Source of the DNA: Amphritea pacifica
GTDB taxonomy: Bacteria; Pseudomonadota; Gammaproteobacteria; Pseudomonadales; Balneatricaceae
Direction of reading: 5' to 3'
Length of the DNA stretch: 64,000 nucleotides
Assembly (NCBI RefSeq): GCF_016924145.1
Contig: NZ_JAFFZO010000019.1
Coordinates: forward strand, 35,533 to 99,532
Shown here piece after piece: positions 8,516 through 15,858 of this stretch. The notes below the pieces were generated by a model. That model searched no databases. It saw only the letters and a program-made list of their open reading frames with translations, and was not told the DNA's origin. Position 1 is the stretch's first letter. The number at the start of each line of letters is the position of its first letter. The position numbers and the translations under genes were made by a program.

Positions 8516-8995
8516 ATGACTGAGTGTCTGTCTTATCCGAGTATTGCTGAGGCTAGCCCTAACTTCGATGATCTGATCGTGGCGTTTGCCTCGATGGAGG
8601 GGGATATGGTGGATCAGCATTTTGGTTCTGCTCAGGGGTTTTATGTTTACTCTGTTAACAGTCATTCTGCTCAACTCCTGACGAGCCAGAGCTTTGCTGC
8701 GGCCGCTCAGGATGGCAATGAAGACAAGTTAAAACCCAAACTCAGATGGCTGGTGGGTGCCGATCTGGTGTACTGCGGCTCCATTGGCGGCTCTGCGACA
8801 AAACAGCTGATCTCACTGGGAATCACGCCGGTGCAGGTTAAAGGCGGGCCCGATGTGGATGAGTTACTGGAATCGATACAGGCTCAGCTGGCGGGAGAGA
8901 AAGCGTTCTGGTTACAGAATATTATCAATCAGAAAACGAAATCGAGTGCTGGCAATTTTGCTGAGATGGCAGAGGAAGACTGGGATGAAGAGTGA
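8516..8995 (+). CDS. NifX/NafY-like cofactor-binding domain protein (second copy)
   Basis: A 159-residue protein of the dinitrogenase iron-molybdenum cofactor-binding family. The domain begins near residue 22 with VAFASMEGDMVDQHFGSAQG and ends with an acidic tail (AEEDWDEE). It is a paralogue of NifX at 2916-3386, which ends in a similar SWEE. Relatives include NifX, NifY and NafY, which carry FeMo-co or its precursor. GGAGG lies before the start. It is 99 bp after nifS, probably transcribed with it unless the hairpin between them ends transcription. Which cofactor form it binds cannot be told. Confidence 0.83.
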   Translation: MTECLSYPSIAEASPNFDDLIVAFASMEGDMVDQHFGSAQGFYVYSVNSHSAQLLTSQSFAAAAQDGNEDKLKPKLRWLVGADLVYCGSIGGSATKQLISLGITPVQVKGGPDVDELLESIQAQLAGEKAFWLQNIINQKTKSSAGNFAEMAEEDWDEE

Positions 8996-9211
8996 TGCCA
9001 GACATACTTAGCCGGCTTTTATGGGATATTTCCGCCATCGAAGATCCACCAGTTTGATCTTTGCTGTGCCGATTTTTTAGAACAAGGTTTTTCCAGCCCC
9101 GCCTGCATACCAGTAACCCCCTTATACCACTGAAAAGATCGCTTCAGCTCCTGCTTCAGCTAATCAAGCAACAGATGGAGTTGCGAGGCTGTCGTTACGG
9201 CCGTTCTATGC

Positions 9212-9874
9212 TCAGCGCGCATTTTTTACCAGCCAGCGAAACAGAGAAAACTGAGAGGGGAGATAGATAAGATATTCCGGGTGCCACTGCACCGCAATGA
9301 TCTTGTGCTGTTCAGACTCGACCGCCTGGGTGATCTCATCCAGATCCCGGCCAACAATCCGCAGCCCTTTACCGGTGGATTTTATCGCCTGGTGATGCAG
9401 GCTGTTTACCCTCAGGTGAATCTTGTTGAAGACGCCTGCCAGTTTTGATTCAGCCGTTATTTTCACCTGTTTGGTGGGTAGCAGTCCCGGTCGGTTATAA
9501 GTGTGTTGCCTGAGTGAGCGTATGTCCGTGTGCAGGGTTCCGCCTAAGACCACATTAATCAGTTGTGCTCCCCGGCAGATTCCCATCAGCGGGATATCGT
9601 TATCCAGCGCCGTCTTAATCCAGCGGATCTCCAGTTCATCCCGCGCGGGATCGTTTTTGACCGGCTTATCAATGTCACCCTGGTAATGCTCCGGGCTGAT
9701 ATCATCGCCCCCGCCAATCAGCAGACCATCCAGCGGTTGACCACTGGCCGGGTGGCGCACGCTGATCCTCTCGGGAATCGACCCGGCCAGTCGCAGGGCC
9801 AGTGCGGCGCACCACCAGCCGGGAGACCAGACCTTCGCCGTTCCGGTTACGCCAATGCGTGGTTTTTTAGCCAT
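9212..9874 (-). CDS. class I glutamine amidotransferase (peptidase C26 / PuuD-like)
   Basis: A 220-residue protein of the gamma-glutamyl-GABA hydrolase-like amidotransferase family. The catalytic triad is visible: Cys100 in MGICRGAQ, then His198 and Glu200 in QWHPEYL. GGGDDISPEHY near residue 54 is a family signature. An upstream in-frame ATG adds seven residues; MAKKPRIGVTG is the better start. The reading frame overlaps the end of the amidoligase gene by 28 bp, so the two act together. It may remove or transfer gamma-glutamyl groups added by the partner enzyme. Confidence 0.85.
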   Translation of the reverse strand: MAKKPRIGVTGTAKVWSPGWWCAALALRLAGSIPERISVRHPASGQPLDGLLIGGGDDISPEHYQGDIDKPVKNDPARDELEIRWIKTALDNDIPLMGICRGAQLINVVLGGTLHTDIRSLRQHTYNRPGLLPTKQVKITAESKLAGVFNKIHLRVNSLHHQAIKSTGKGLRIVGRDLDEITQAVESEQHKIIAVQWHPEYLIYLPSQFSLFRWLVKNAR

Positions 9875-10821
9875 TGATCGATATACTCTGTCCACAGTTT
9901 ACGGCTGACCCCCATCAGCGGCTGCTCTGCTGCCAGAAAAGCGGCACTCAACTCGTTCAGGTAATCCGGTTGGCTGGCCAGCTGTTCCACTACCCACCAG
10001 GTGTTCCATGAAAGCGCTAAAGACCAGTTTTCATGTTCAATGTTGCAATTGGGCATACGGTAATGGAAGGTGGGCCGGGCTTTAATTTTGGGGTCGTCGA
10101 TACAACGGCGGACCCTGTCCTCATCAATCTCTGCCAATAGTGGTAACAGATCGAGTGCCCGGTTGCGGGAGGCGTTGTGTTCAAGATAATCGCTGAAGAT
10201 CATCTCCATATCCGGGTGGTCACGGGATAGCAGTTGTTTAATATATTTTTCCGGATAAAGATCGATATAGGGGCTGATCTTACGGGTTGTATTAACCGCG
10301 TGGGCCTCTACCAGCCACCACTGCAACAGGGAAAAAGCCCTCAGGTAGTCAAATAGCGTGGCGGCATCTAACGAGGGAATTTCGCTATTAATATGAACCC
10401 CATACGCGGCAATCATCGACTCCTCTGTGCCGATAGCGCCCGCGTGTCGCAGTTGAACCACTAACTGATCCAGCCGGTCTAACTGTGAGAGTACAATGGG
10501 CGGACAGACCACCTCAACCGGTACCAGTAAGCTGGCGGCATCGCTGAGCAGTTCCAGCCAGGGCTGATCCTTATCGCTGGCTGCCTTTTCTTTCAGATAG
10601 TTCCAGTCAAGTTCAATATTGAACGCCCCCAGATCTGCACAATGGATAACCGTTTGCGCCGCGGTTTGATGTTCCAGAGTGCCATTCAGGGTTTTTCTGA
10701 CTATCTCAGTGGTCTGTTGTAGTGTCAAACCGGAAAACTCCAGCTCGAAGCCTACCTTCCTTTCGGCCCCCTTACTGGTCATAGTACAGGAGGGTGATCT
10801 GAAACTCTGTGTCTGATACAT
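9847..10821 (-). CDS. putative amidoligase (COOH-NH2 ligase fold)
   Basis: The 324-residue protein matches the amidoligase family related to glutamine synthetase/GCS ligases. It has RKVGFELEFSGL near residue 21 (the Glu-rich metal/ATP strand), YGVHINSEIP near residue 155 and HYRMPNCNIE near residue 262, the conserved order of metal and substrate residues. Such ligases are often paired with a class I amidotransferase, as here, and are predicted to form and hydrolyse amide bonds on small molecules or peptides. The substrate is unknown. Neither gene is an obvious part of the nif pathway. Confidence 0.72.
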   Translation of the reverse strand: MYQTQSFRSPSCTMTSKGAERKVGFELEFSGLTLQQTTEIVRKTLNGTLEHQTAAQTVIHCADLGAFNIELDWNYLKEKAASDKDQPWLELLSDAASLLVPVEVVCPPIVLSQLDRLDQLVVQLRHAGAIGTEESMIAAYGVHINSEIPSLDAATLFDYLRAFSLLQWWLVEAHAVNTTRKISPYIDLYPEKYIKQLLSRDHPDMEMIFSDYLEHNASRNRALDLLPLLAEIDEDRVRRCIDDPKIKARPTFHYRMPNCNIEHENWSLALSWNTWWVVEQLASQPDYLNELSAAFLAAEQPLMGVSRKLWTEYIDQWLKNHALA

Positions 10822-11142
10822 TGATCGATATTCCTCTGGGGCAGCAAAACAGTGATACGGTTAATAACCGTTTTCAGATCAGTTTAACCGGGCAGTTTTA
10901 TTACCGGCCGGTCATCTGGATGCGCCTGGCCTGGTCCCCGGGTGAATCGGTGATCGCTTCGGGCTAATACCAATGTCAGATTAGTTCATTGGCTGAAAAT
11001 TGAAGAGGTGAAAGAGGATGACTGAGGATCGGTGGTACAGCGCTGACTGCGGCGATAGTGCATCAGTTGCAGAGAGTTCTGATCAGGACCTGCGCGGTGC
11101 GACGCAGGCTGATCTGATCAGAACTTAAACGGATACGCGGTA
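10822..11142. other. intergenic region with a large inverted repeat
   Basis: No gene is supported here. The notable element is a nested inverted repeat at 11076-11124: GTTCTGATCAG pairs with CTGATCAGAAC, and inside it CCTGCG pairs with CGCAGG. It follows the stop of the minus-strand unknown gene at 11143 and may act as its 3' hairpin, but no T-run follows. The rest is the upstream region of the amidoligase gene. Confidence 0.6.
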
Positions 11143-11700
11143 TTAAACCGCCCCCCAGCCTTCACGTTTGGCATCGGTGACCATCGCCATCGCAGCTTCA
11201 AATGCAACGCTGGCGTATTTAGGCTTGTAGGCTTTCAGCTCTTCGTAGACGGTGACCAGTTTGTTGCCTGCAGACTGACCTTTGAGATCGCTTTTTTCAA
11301 TCGCCAGCTCCTCCATGGTTTCATTCCAGGGCACACCCTGAACCAGCGGAATCAGGATGAAACTGAAGCCGGAAATTTCGGTGACAACCGCTTTCTCCAG
11401 GTTGACCACATAGATCAGGGCACTGATGTCGCTGGCAAAATCTGCACTGTATTTGTCCATCAGGGCGGGAAGAGAGTCCATGGAATCAACAACACCACCG
11501 AGCATTCTGATCTTGTCGTCTGCCAGTATAAAAACGCCCCGCATGACATCAACAGGTGGTTTTGAGTGGCCTTTGTCATCGCCAATCTCACCTTCGATCA
11601 GAATCAATTCTCCCCGATAGGCTTGCATCTGTGTGTCCGTTGATTCGAGAAAGTTGACGTTAAAAAACAGCCCTTTTTGCTTATATTGATCAAGTAACAT
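11143..11700 (-). CDS. unknown protein under sigma-54/NifA-type control
   Basis: I do not recognise this 185-residue soluble protein. It has no signal peptide, no membrane segment and no Cys. An N-terminal half predicted as mixed beta (GELILIEGEIGDD, MRGVFILADDKIRMLGGVVD) is followed by a helical C-terminus ending AKREGWGAV. A ribosome site (GGAG region) precedes the ATG. It is monocistronic, with its own sigma-54 promoter 53 bp upstream and a TGT-N10-ACA box 127 bp further up. This strongly suggests expression during nitrogen fixation. Function is open. Confidence 0.8.
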   Translation of the reverse strand: MLLDQYKQKGLFFNVNFLESTDTQMQAYRGELILIEGEIGDDKGHSKPPVDVMRGVFILADDKIRMLGGVVDSMDSLPALMDKYSADFASDISALIYVVNLEKAVVTEISGFSFILIPLVQGVPWNETMEELAIEKSDLKGQSAGNKLVTVYEELKAYKPKYASVAFEAAMAMVTDAKREGWGAV

Positions 11701-11752
11701 GTTTCTTTACTCCAGAGTATATAAAACCGAATTCCAGCATTTTTCTCTGAAT

Positions 11753-11768
11753 TGCAATTAGCATACCT
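11753..11768 (-). promoter_or_regulatory. sigma-54 promoter of the 185-residue unknown gene
   Basis: On the minus strand the sequence reads AGGTATGCTAATTGCA, with GG and GC ten bases apart and a consensus TTGCA at -12. It lies 53 bp before the ATG at 11700. The flanking DNA toward the NifA site is very AT-rich. Confidence 0.72.
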
Positions 11769-11894
11769 ATGGCGGATTTATCTTTAACCTGTTCATTTTT
11801 ATATAAAAAAAATAATCAGCTTGGTTTTTCTTTATAACTGTCGATAAAAACTGCACATATTGTTGTTTTCACTGCAGTTATTTGTTTCGACCTT

Positions 11895-11910
11895 TGTCGT
11901 GTTCACGACA
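11895..11910. promoter_or_regulatory. NifA upstream activator site (TGT-N10-ACA)
   Basis: TGTCGTGTTCACGACA is an almost perfect palindrome with 7-bp arms and matches TGT-N10-ACA. It starts with the same TGTCGT as the box before iscA. It lies 127 bp upstream of the -24 element at 11768 and just after the stop of the gene at 11915. Confidence 0.78.
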
Positions 11911-11914
11911 ATCT

Positions 11915-12181
11915 TTAATCCATATCACCCGCCAGAAACTCATCGATCTCCCGCATAATGTACTGATTATCCGGCAGGTTTCTGACCAGAGTTTCCGCTT
12001 CTTCGCAGCTGAATCCCTGCAGGGTGAAGCTCTTGGTTCCGATGATCCGGGTATGGTAGTTCAGCTCCAGTTTAAGAATCCGGTCGCCAGTCATGGGGTT
12101 GTGGTAAAGCGATGCTAATGCGATCAGCCCCTCTTCCAGCTGAATAATGCGGTTCAGTTCTGTATTCAGCCCGGTATTCAT
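11915..12181 (-). CDS. unknown protein, co-translated with hemerythrin
   Basis: This 88-residue protein is not recognised. It is acidic, has the helical start LNTELNRIIQLEEGLIALAS, and includes one Cys in GFSCEEAETLV. The frame is open upstream, but the ATG at 12181 overlaps the hemerythrin stop as ATGA, so it is almost certainly translated by coupling. It shares the sigma-54 promoter of the hemerythrin gene and probably assists it or acts in the same nitrogen-fixation context. Confidence 0.75.
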   Translation of the reverse strand: MNTGLNTELNRIIQLEEGLIALASLYHNPMTGDRILKLELNYHTRIIGTKSFTLQGFSCEEAETLVRNLPDNQYIMREIDEFLAGDMD

Positions 12182-12543
12182 GAGTGACTCTCGATATGTT
12201 TCACCAGCGCGGCATCCATATTGGTAATATGTTGATGCAACCACTCATCAACACGGCCATTGATATAGGCCCGGGCCATGGTCTGGCGGCCCTGCTGCAC
12301 CCGTTGGTTAAACTGTCGTAACTCGGTCAGCAGGCGATTGTGTTCACCACAGTGCTCGCTTTTTCCGGGGTAGTTGTACTGCGCTATAAACTGCTCTTCC
12401 CGTTTGAAGTGGGTTTCTGTATGGCTAAGAAGCTCACTGAAAAGTATTCTGAACTGGTCGGTATCTGAGGTTTTCAGCCGGCTAGTGATGTCAGCAAAGC
12501 GCTGATGATCACGGTCAATTTCTGCATGATTTAAATGTTGCAT
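12178..12543 (-). CDS. bacteriohemerythrin
   Basis: A 121-residue hemerythrin-like protein with the complete set of di-iron ligands: H13, H45, E49, H64, H68, H105 and D110. The arrangement H...HxxxE...HxxxH...HxxxxD is canonical. Hemerythrins bind O2 reversibly, for storage, delivery or sensing. Its sigma-54 promoter and its place beside NifX-domain genes suggest O2 handling during nitrogen fixation, which is inference. It is a single domain with no linked signalling module. Confidence 0.9.
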   Translation of the reverse strand: MQHLNHAEIDRDHQRFADITSRLKTSDTDQFRILFSELLSHTETHFKREEQFIAQYNYPGKSEHCGEHNRLLTELRQFNQRVQQGRQTMARAYINGRVDEWLHQHITNMDAALVKHIESHS

Positions 12544-12601
12544 GAGTAAACCTATAAGTCTGACTTCGTCTGTTGTCTGATCTGTCTGGTGTTAAGTTTC
12601 C

Positions 12602-12617
12602 AGCAATTTGCACGCCA
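12602..12617 (-). promoter_or_regulatory. sigma-54 promoter of the hemerythrin operon
   Basis: On the minus strand TGGCGTGCAAATTGCT matches TGGCAC-N5-TTGCT closely, with correct GG/GC spacing. It is 59 bp before the hemerythrin ATG and back to back with the promoter at 12631. No TGT-N10-ACA box was found between the two promoters or within about 120 bp on either side. Confidence 0.75.
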
Positions 12618-12630
12618 ATAAAGAGATGGC

Positions 12631-12646
12631 TGGTATAGCTTTTGCA
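12631..12646 (+). promoter_or_regulatory. sigma-54 promoter of the third NifX-domain gene
   Basis: TGGTATAGCTTTTGCA matches TGGCAC-N5-TTGCA, with GG and GC ten bases apart. It lies 30 bp before the ATG at 12676 and diverges from the hemerythrin promoter, leaving 13 bp between the -24 elements. Confidence 0.78.
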
Positions 12647-12675
12647 ATCGCTCTTAACCGCATGTGCTTTCTTAT

Positions 12676-13080
12676 ATGAGTTTTAGCACCGTAAAAAAAG
12701 CAACCCAGTCACTGAGGTTTAAGCCGTTGTTGAAATTGCCCCCCGTACTTATGGCCGTCGCCAGCAAAGATGCTGTGTCGATCAATCTGCACTTTGGACA
12801 TACCAGGGCATTTCTAATCTATCGCGTATCCGGGGATCATTGTGAGTTTGTCGAGCGCCGTGCTGTAGACCTCTACTGCCAGGGGCATACTGGTGACAGG
12901 TCTGCCATGGAACTGATTCTGGAGACTATCAAAGACTGTCATGCCGTGTTCGTGGTTAAAATCGGTGACGGGCCGCAAGAGAGGTTGAAGCGGATTGGCG
13001 TCATCTCTGTCAGCGATTATGGATATGAGGGGATAGAAGAGTCGCTGCTGCACTATGTACAAAAGTCCGACTGGAGCTGA
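12676..13080 (+). CDS. NifX/NifB-type cofactor-binding domain protein (third copy)
   Basis: A protein of about 134 residues with the dinitrogenase iron-molybdenum cofactor-binding fold: LMAVASKDAVSINLHFGHTR marks the first strand and the HFG motif. It is more diverged than the copies at 2916 and 8516 and carries an extra Cys (DLYCQGHTG). The start could also be a GTG at 12664; neither has a strong ribosome site. It is followed after 2 bp by a small unknown gene and is driven by its own sigma-54 promoter. A role as FeMo-co or NifB-co carrier is inferred from the family. Confidence 0.8.
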   Translation: MSFSTVKKATQSLRFKPLLKLPPVLMAVASKDAVSINLHFGHTRAFLIYRVSGDHCEFVERRAVDLYCQGHTGDRSAMELILETIKDCHAVFVVKIGDGPQERLKRIGVISVSDYGYEGIEESLLHYVQKSDWS

Positions 13081-13082
13081 CG

Positions 13083-13424
13083 ATGACCGATATTGAACGG
13101 TGGCTGTCTGAACATCTTCTTAGTCCGGTTGAAGTTGATTGCGCGACTACGGTGATGCTGAAAATTATTGATGGTAAATGCAAGATGGCGCAACAGGAAA
13201 AAGTCGTTATGGCTGCACTGTATGACGCAGTTAAATCATTGAATCACTCACTGCTGCAACCCGAAGTCCATACGCTGATCGCCACCGCCCGGGACAGCGC
13301 GGATGAGGCTGTTAAACTACTGGTGTACGAACAGCGGCTGCTGGCAGAAACGATGATCTCCCGGCCAGTGATGAAACGGTTCAAAGCCCGCATCCGTCAA
13401 CAGGGGTTACTGGATGATGTTTAA
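13083..13424 (+). CDS. unknown helical protein paired with a NifX-domain gene
   Basis: I do not recognise this 113-residue protein. It appears all-helical, with two Cys (C20 and C33 region), and ends RFKARIRQQGLLDDV. It starts 2 bp after the NifX-domain gene and must be in the same sigma-54-driven unit, so it is probably expressed with nif genes. Confidence 0.75.
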   Translation: MTDIERWLSEHLLSPVEVDCATTVMLKIIDGKCKMAQQEKVVMAALYDAVKSLNHSLLQPEVHTLIATARDSADEAVKLLVYEQRLLAETMISRPVMKRFKARIRQQGLLDDV

Positions 13425-13439
13425 ACAGGCTGACTAAAA

Positions 13440-13453
13440 GGGGGGGGGGGGGG
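13440..13453 (+). repeat. homopolymer run of 14 G
   Basis: Fourteen consecutive G residues follow the stop of the preceding gene by 15 bp and lie 120 bp before the diguanylate cyclase start. Runs this long are prone to slipped-strand length change; an assembly error is also possible. Confidence 0.9.
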
Positions 13454-13572
13454 CAACAACCGGGAGTTATTCAGATCTATTGCTCCGCATCACATTTTCA
13501 GTCCTCATTACTCATTTTGGTTTCATCTAACCAATAGTACTAGGGCTATTGTGAAGTCATACACGTACTATA

Positions 13573-15792
13573 GTGGTCACAATAAAACGGCTCGTTTCCC
13601 CCGCTATATGGAGCATCGACAGTACTTTGAATGTTCAACTGACCCTGGCAGGCCGACTGGCTTATGCTGTTTTCTTTCTGCTCTATGTTGGATTAGCGTT
13701 CTTTTTTTCCAGTTTCAGTCCCCAGGCGCAGATCGTTTCATTATGGCCCTCAGCAGGTGTTGCGCTGGCCGGGTGCCTGATCTTTGGTCAACGTTTCCTG
13801 CCAGCCATTCTGCTGGGGTCGTTGCTGTTTAATACGGGAAACTATTTTTTCCAACAGGGTGAGCTGGCGCTCAGCGTTATCCTGACCTCCGGAGTTATCG
13901 CTCTGGGGTCGGTGATTCAGGCATGGGCTAATTACCGTATTTTACGGCGGTGGCGAATCAACATCCTTGATGCCCCCTCATACTCCCATGTAGTCGGGTT
14001 TATCGGTATTGCTTTTCTCTGTTGTCTGATCAGTGCCGTAGTGGGGAATAGTGCGCTGAGCCTGGCCCAAAGCGGGGATGCCAGCGCGAAAATTTACCTT
14101 AACAATATGCTGATCTGGTGGATAGGGGACTTTTTAGGCGTCATTCTGGTTACGCCTCTGCTGTTGGGAGTGTTCATTCGTCAGGCGGATAAAGCCACCT
14201 GGTTGCGTTTGCTGAAGTCGTTATCGATCCCTCTGTTTGTCCTGATCACCACGTTTCAGGTGGCGCAGCAATATATCGAAGATGCCGTTGTGGCGAAGAC
14301 AGAACAGGATTTTACGCTGCGATCTGAGGCGCTTGAAAATACCCTGAAACAACATATGAGCAATTATCTTGATGCGCTGAACCATCTTGGCACTACCCTG
14401 GCACAGATGGAAGAGGTCAATTATCAGGTGTTTAATGACGCTAGCCGTCCCTATCTCGCTAACCTGCCCGGCATCACTGCGATCTCCTGGGATATTCTGA
14501 TCGGACAGGATGAAGTTGCCGAATTTGAGCAGCATGCGCGGATGGAGGTAGACCCTGCTTTTAAGATCAAGGGACACCCCCTGCTACCCACTGATCCATT
14601 AGTGGTGGTTGAGTATATTCAGCCGTTGAAAAATAATAATCCGGCACTGGGCTATAACGTTTTTTCCAACGAAGAGCGTAAGCAGAGTATGTTGCTGGCC
14701 AAAGCGACCCGTAAGGATACCGCAACCAATATCATAGAGCTGGTGCAGTCTGACAAAGATAAACAGGGGTTTCTTATTTTTTCGCCGGTTTTTCAGCAGC
14801 TAGATCCACAGGATAACTCGGTAGCGGCGGTTGAATCGCTTAAAGGGTTCGTCGTCGGGGTTTTTCTGGTGTCTGAAATACTGAATACCCCGCAGATTGC
14901 TGAACGGCTGGGTTATATCGATCTCTATGTGTACGAAAATGACAACCCGGCAGACAGGGTGTTCGGGCGTAAGGATATTATGGACGATATCGCCGCGGGG
15001 GTGGGATTGAGTCATCTGTTTGAAATGGGGTTCGCGAATCATAGATGGGTGTTTAATCTGCATGTCGGTAACAAAGAGGTCACTGCTCTGCAGATCGGTG
15101 ACAGCCTGAACTTTCTGATAGCTGAAGTACTGTTTGGTGCCCTGGCGGTGTTTATTGTGCTGTCAGCGTTTGGTTATCACGAAAGACTGACCCGGCTGGT
15201 CAGCTTGCGGACCGATGAATTGAAACAAGCGAATGCAGAGCTGGAACATTTTGCTTTTTATGATGCGCTGACCGGGTTGCCTAACCGGCGGCTGTTTATT
15301 GACCGGGTGGAGCATACACTTGCGCTGTGCCAGCGAAATAACAGCTCAGCGGCACTGCTGTATATGGATCTGAATGGGTTTAAAGTGGTCAATGACTCTC
15401 TGGGGCACGATGTCGGAGATCAGTTATTGATTGAGGTCAGTCGTCGTCTGAGTCGTGTCTTGCGGGATAGCGATACCCTGGCGCGGATGGGCGGTGATGA
15501 GTTTACCCTGCTGCTACCTGGCAGTCCGGGTATTGACGAAGTTCGCGTGATCGCCAACAAACTTACCGACTGTCTCTCAGAGCCGATAACGTTATCGACA
15601 ATGGAACTTAAGATTTCAATCAGTATTGGTGCGGCCTTTTATCCTCGCGATGGCGTCAACCGGGTTGAACTGATTGGCGCTGCTGACAGTGCGATGTATG
15701 CCGCTAAAAAGAGCAGCCGATCGCTGTCTTTTTATGCAGATGAGTTAAACAACCAGCCAGCGCTGACGGGGGACACCGAAGCGGTTGAGTGA
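13573..15792 (+). CDS. membrane diguanylate cyclase (MASE1-CHASE-like-GGDEF)
   Basis: This 739-residue protein makes c-di-GMP from two GTP. The N-terminus (about residues 25-225) has eight or so membrane segments of MASE1 type (SLWPSAGVALAGCLIFGQRF). A periplasmic CHASE-like sensor covers about residues 245-510, then one more membrane segment, then a GGDEF domain from about 560. The active-site motif GGDEF is intact at about 640-644, and RDSD five residues before it is the inhibitory I-site. There is no EAL domain. The start is a GTG; no better in-frame ATG exists nearby, so the exact N-terminus is uncertain. Confidence 0.88.
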   Translation: MVTIKRLVSPAIWSIDSTLNVQLTLAGRLAYAVFFLLYVGLAFFFSSFSPQAQIVSLWPSAGVALAGCLIFGQRFLPAILLGSLLFNTGNYFFQQGELALSVILTSGVIALGSVIQAWANYRILRRWRINILDAPSYSHVVGFIGIAFLCCLISAVVGNSALSLAQSGDASAKIYLNNMLIWWIGDFLGVILVTPLLLGVFIRQADKATWLRLLKSLSIPLFVLITTFQVAQQYIEDAVVAKTEQDFTLRSEALENTLKQHMSNYLDALNHLGTTLAQMEEVNYQVFNDASRPYLANLPGITAISWDILIGQDEVAEFEQHARMEVDPAFKIKGHPLLPTDPLVVVEYIQPLKNNNPALGYNVFSNEERKQSMLLAKATRKDTATNIIELVQSDKDKQGFLIFSPVFQQLDPQDNSVAAVESLKGFVVGVFLVSEILNTPQIAERLGYIDLYVYENDNPADRVFGRKDIMDDIAAGVGLSHLFEMGFANHRWVFNLHVGNKEVTALQIGDSLNFLIAEVLFGALAVFIVLSAFGYHERLTRLVSLRTDELKQANAELEHFAFYDALTGLPNRRLFIDRVEHTLALCQRNNSSAALLYMDLNGFKVVNDSLGHDVGDQLLIEVSRRLSRVLRDSDTLARMGGDEFTLLLPGSPGIDEVRVIANKLTDCLSEPITLSTMELKISISIGAAFYPRDGVNRVELIGAADSAMYAAKKSSRSLSFYADELNNQPALTGDTEAVE

Positions 15793-15858
15793 CGTGAAGC
15801 GGCGCATCGGGTAAAAAGAACAGGCGGGATTACTGTGGGACAGGCTGCGTCGAACAAC

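Noticed and set aside
10882-10899. Possible sigma-54 promoter of the amidoligase gene (minus strand CGGTAATAAAACTGCC)
   Set aside because: Only the GG/GC spacing fits; both elements are poor, so it was not listed.
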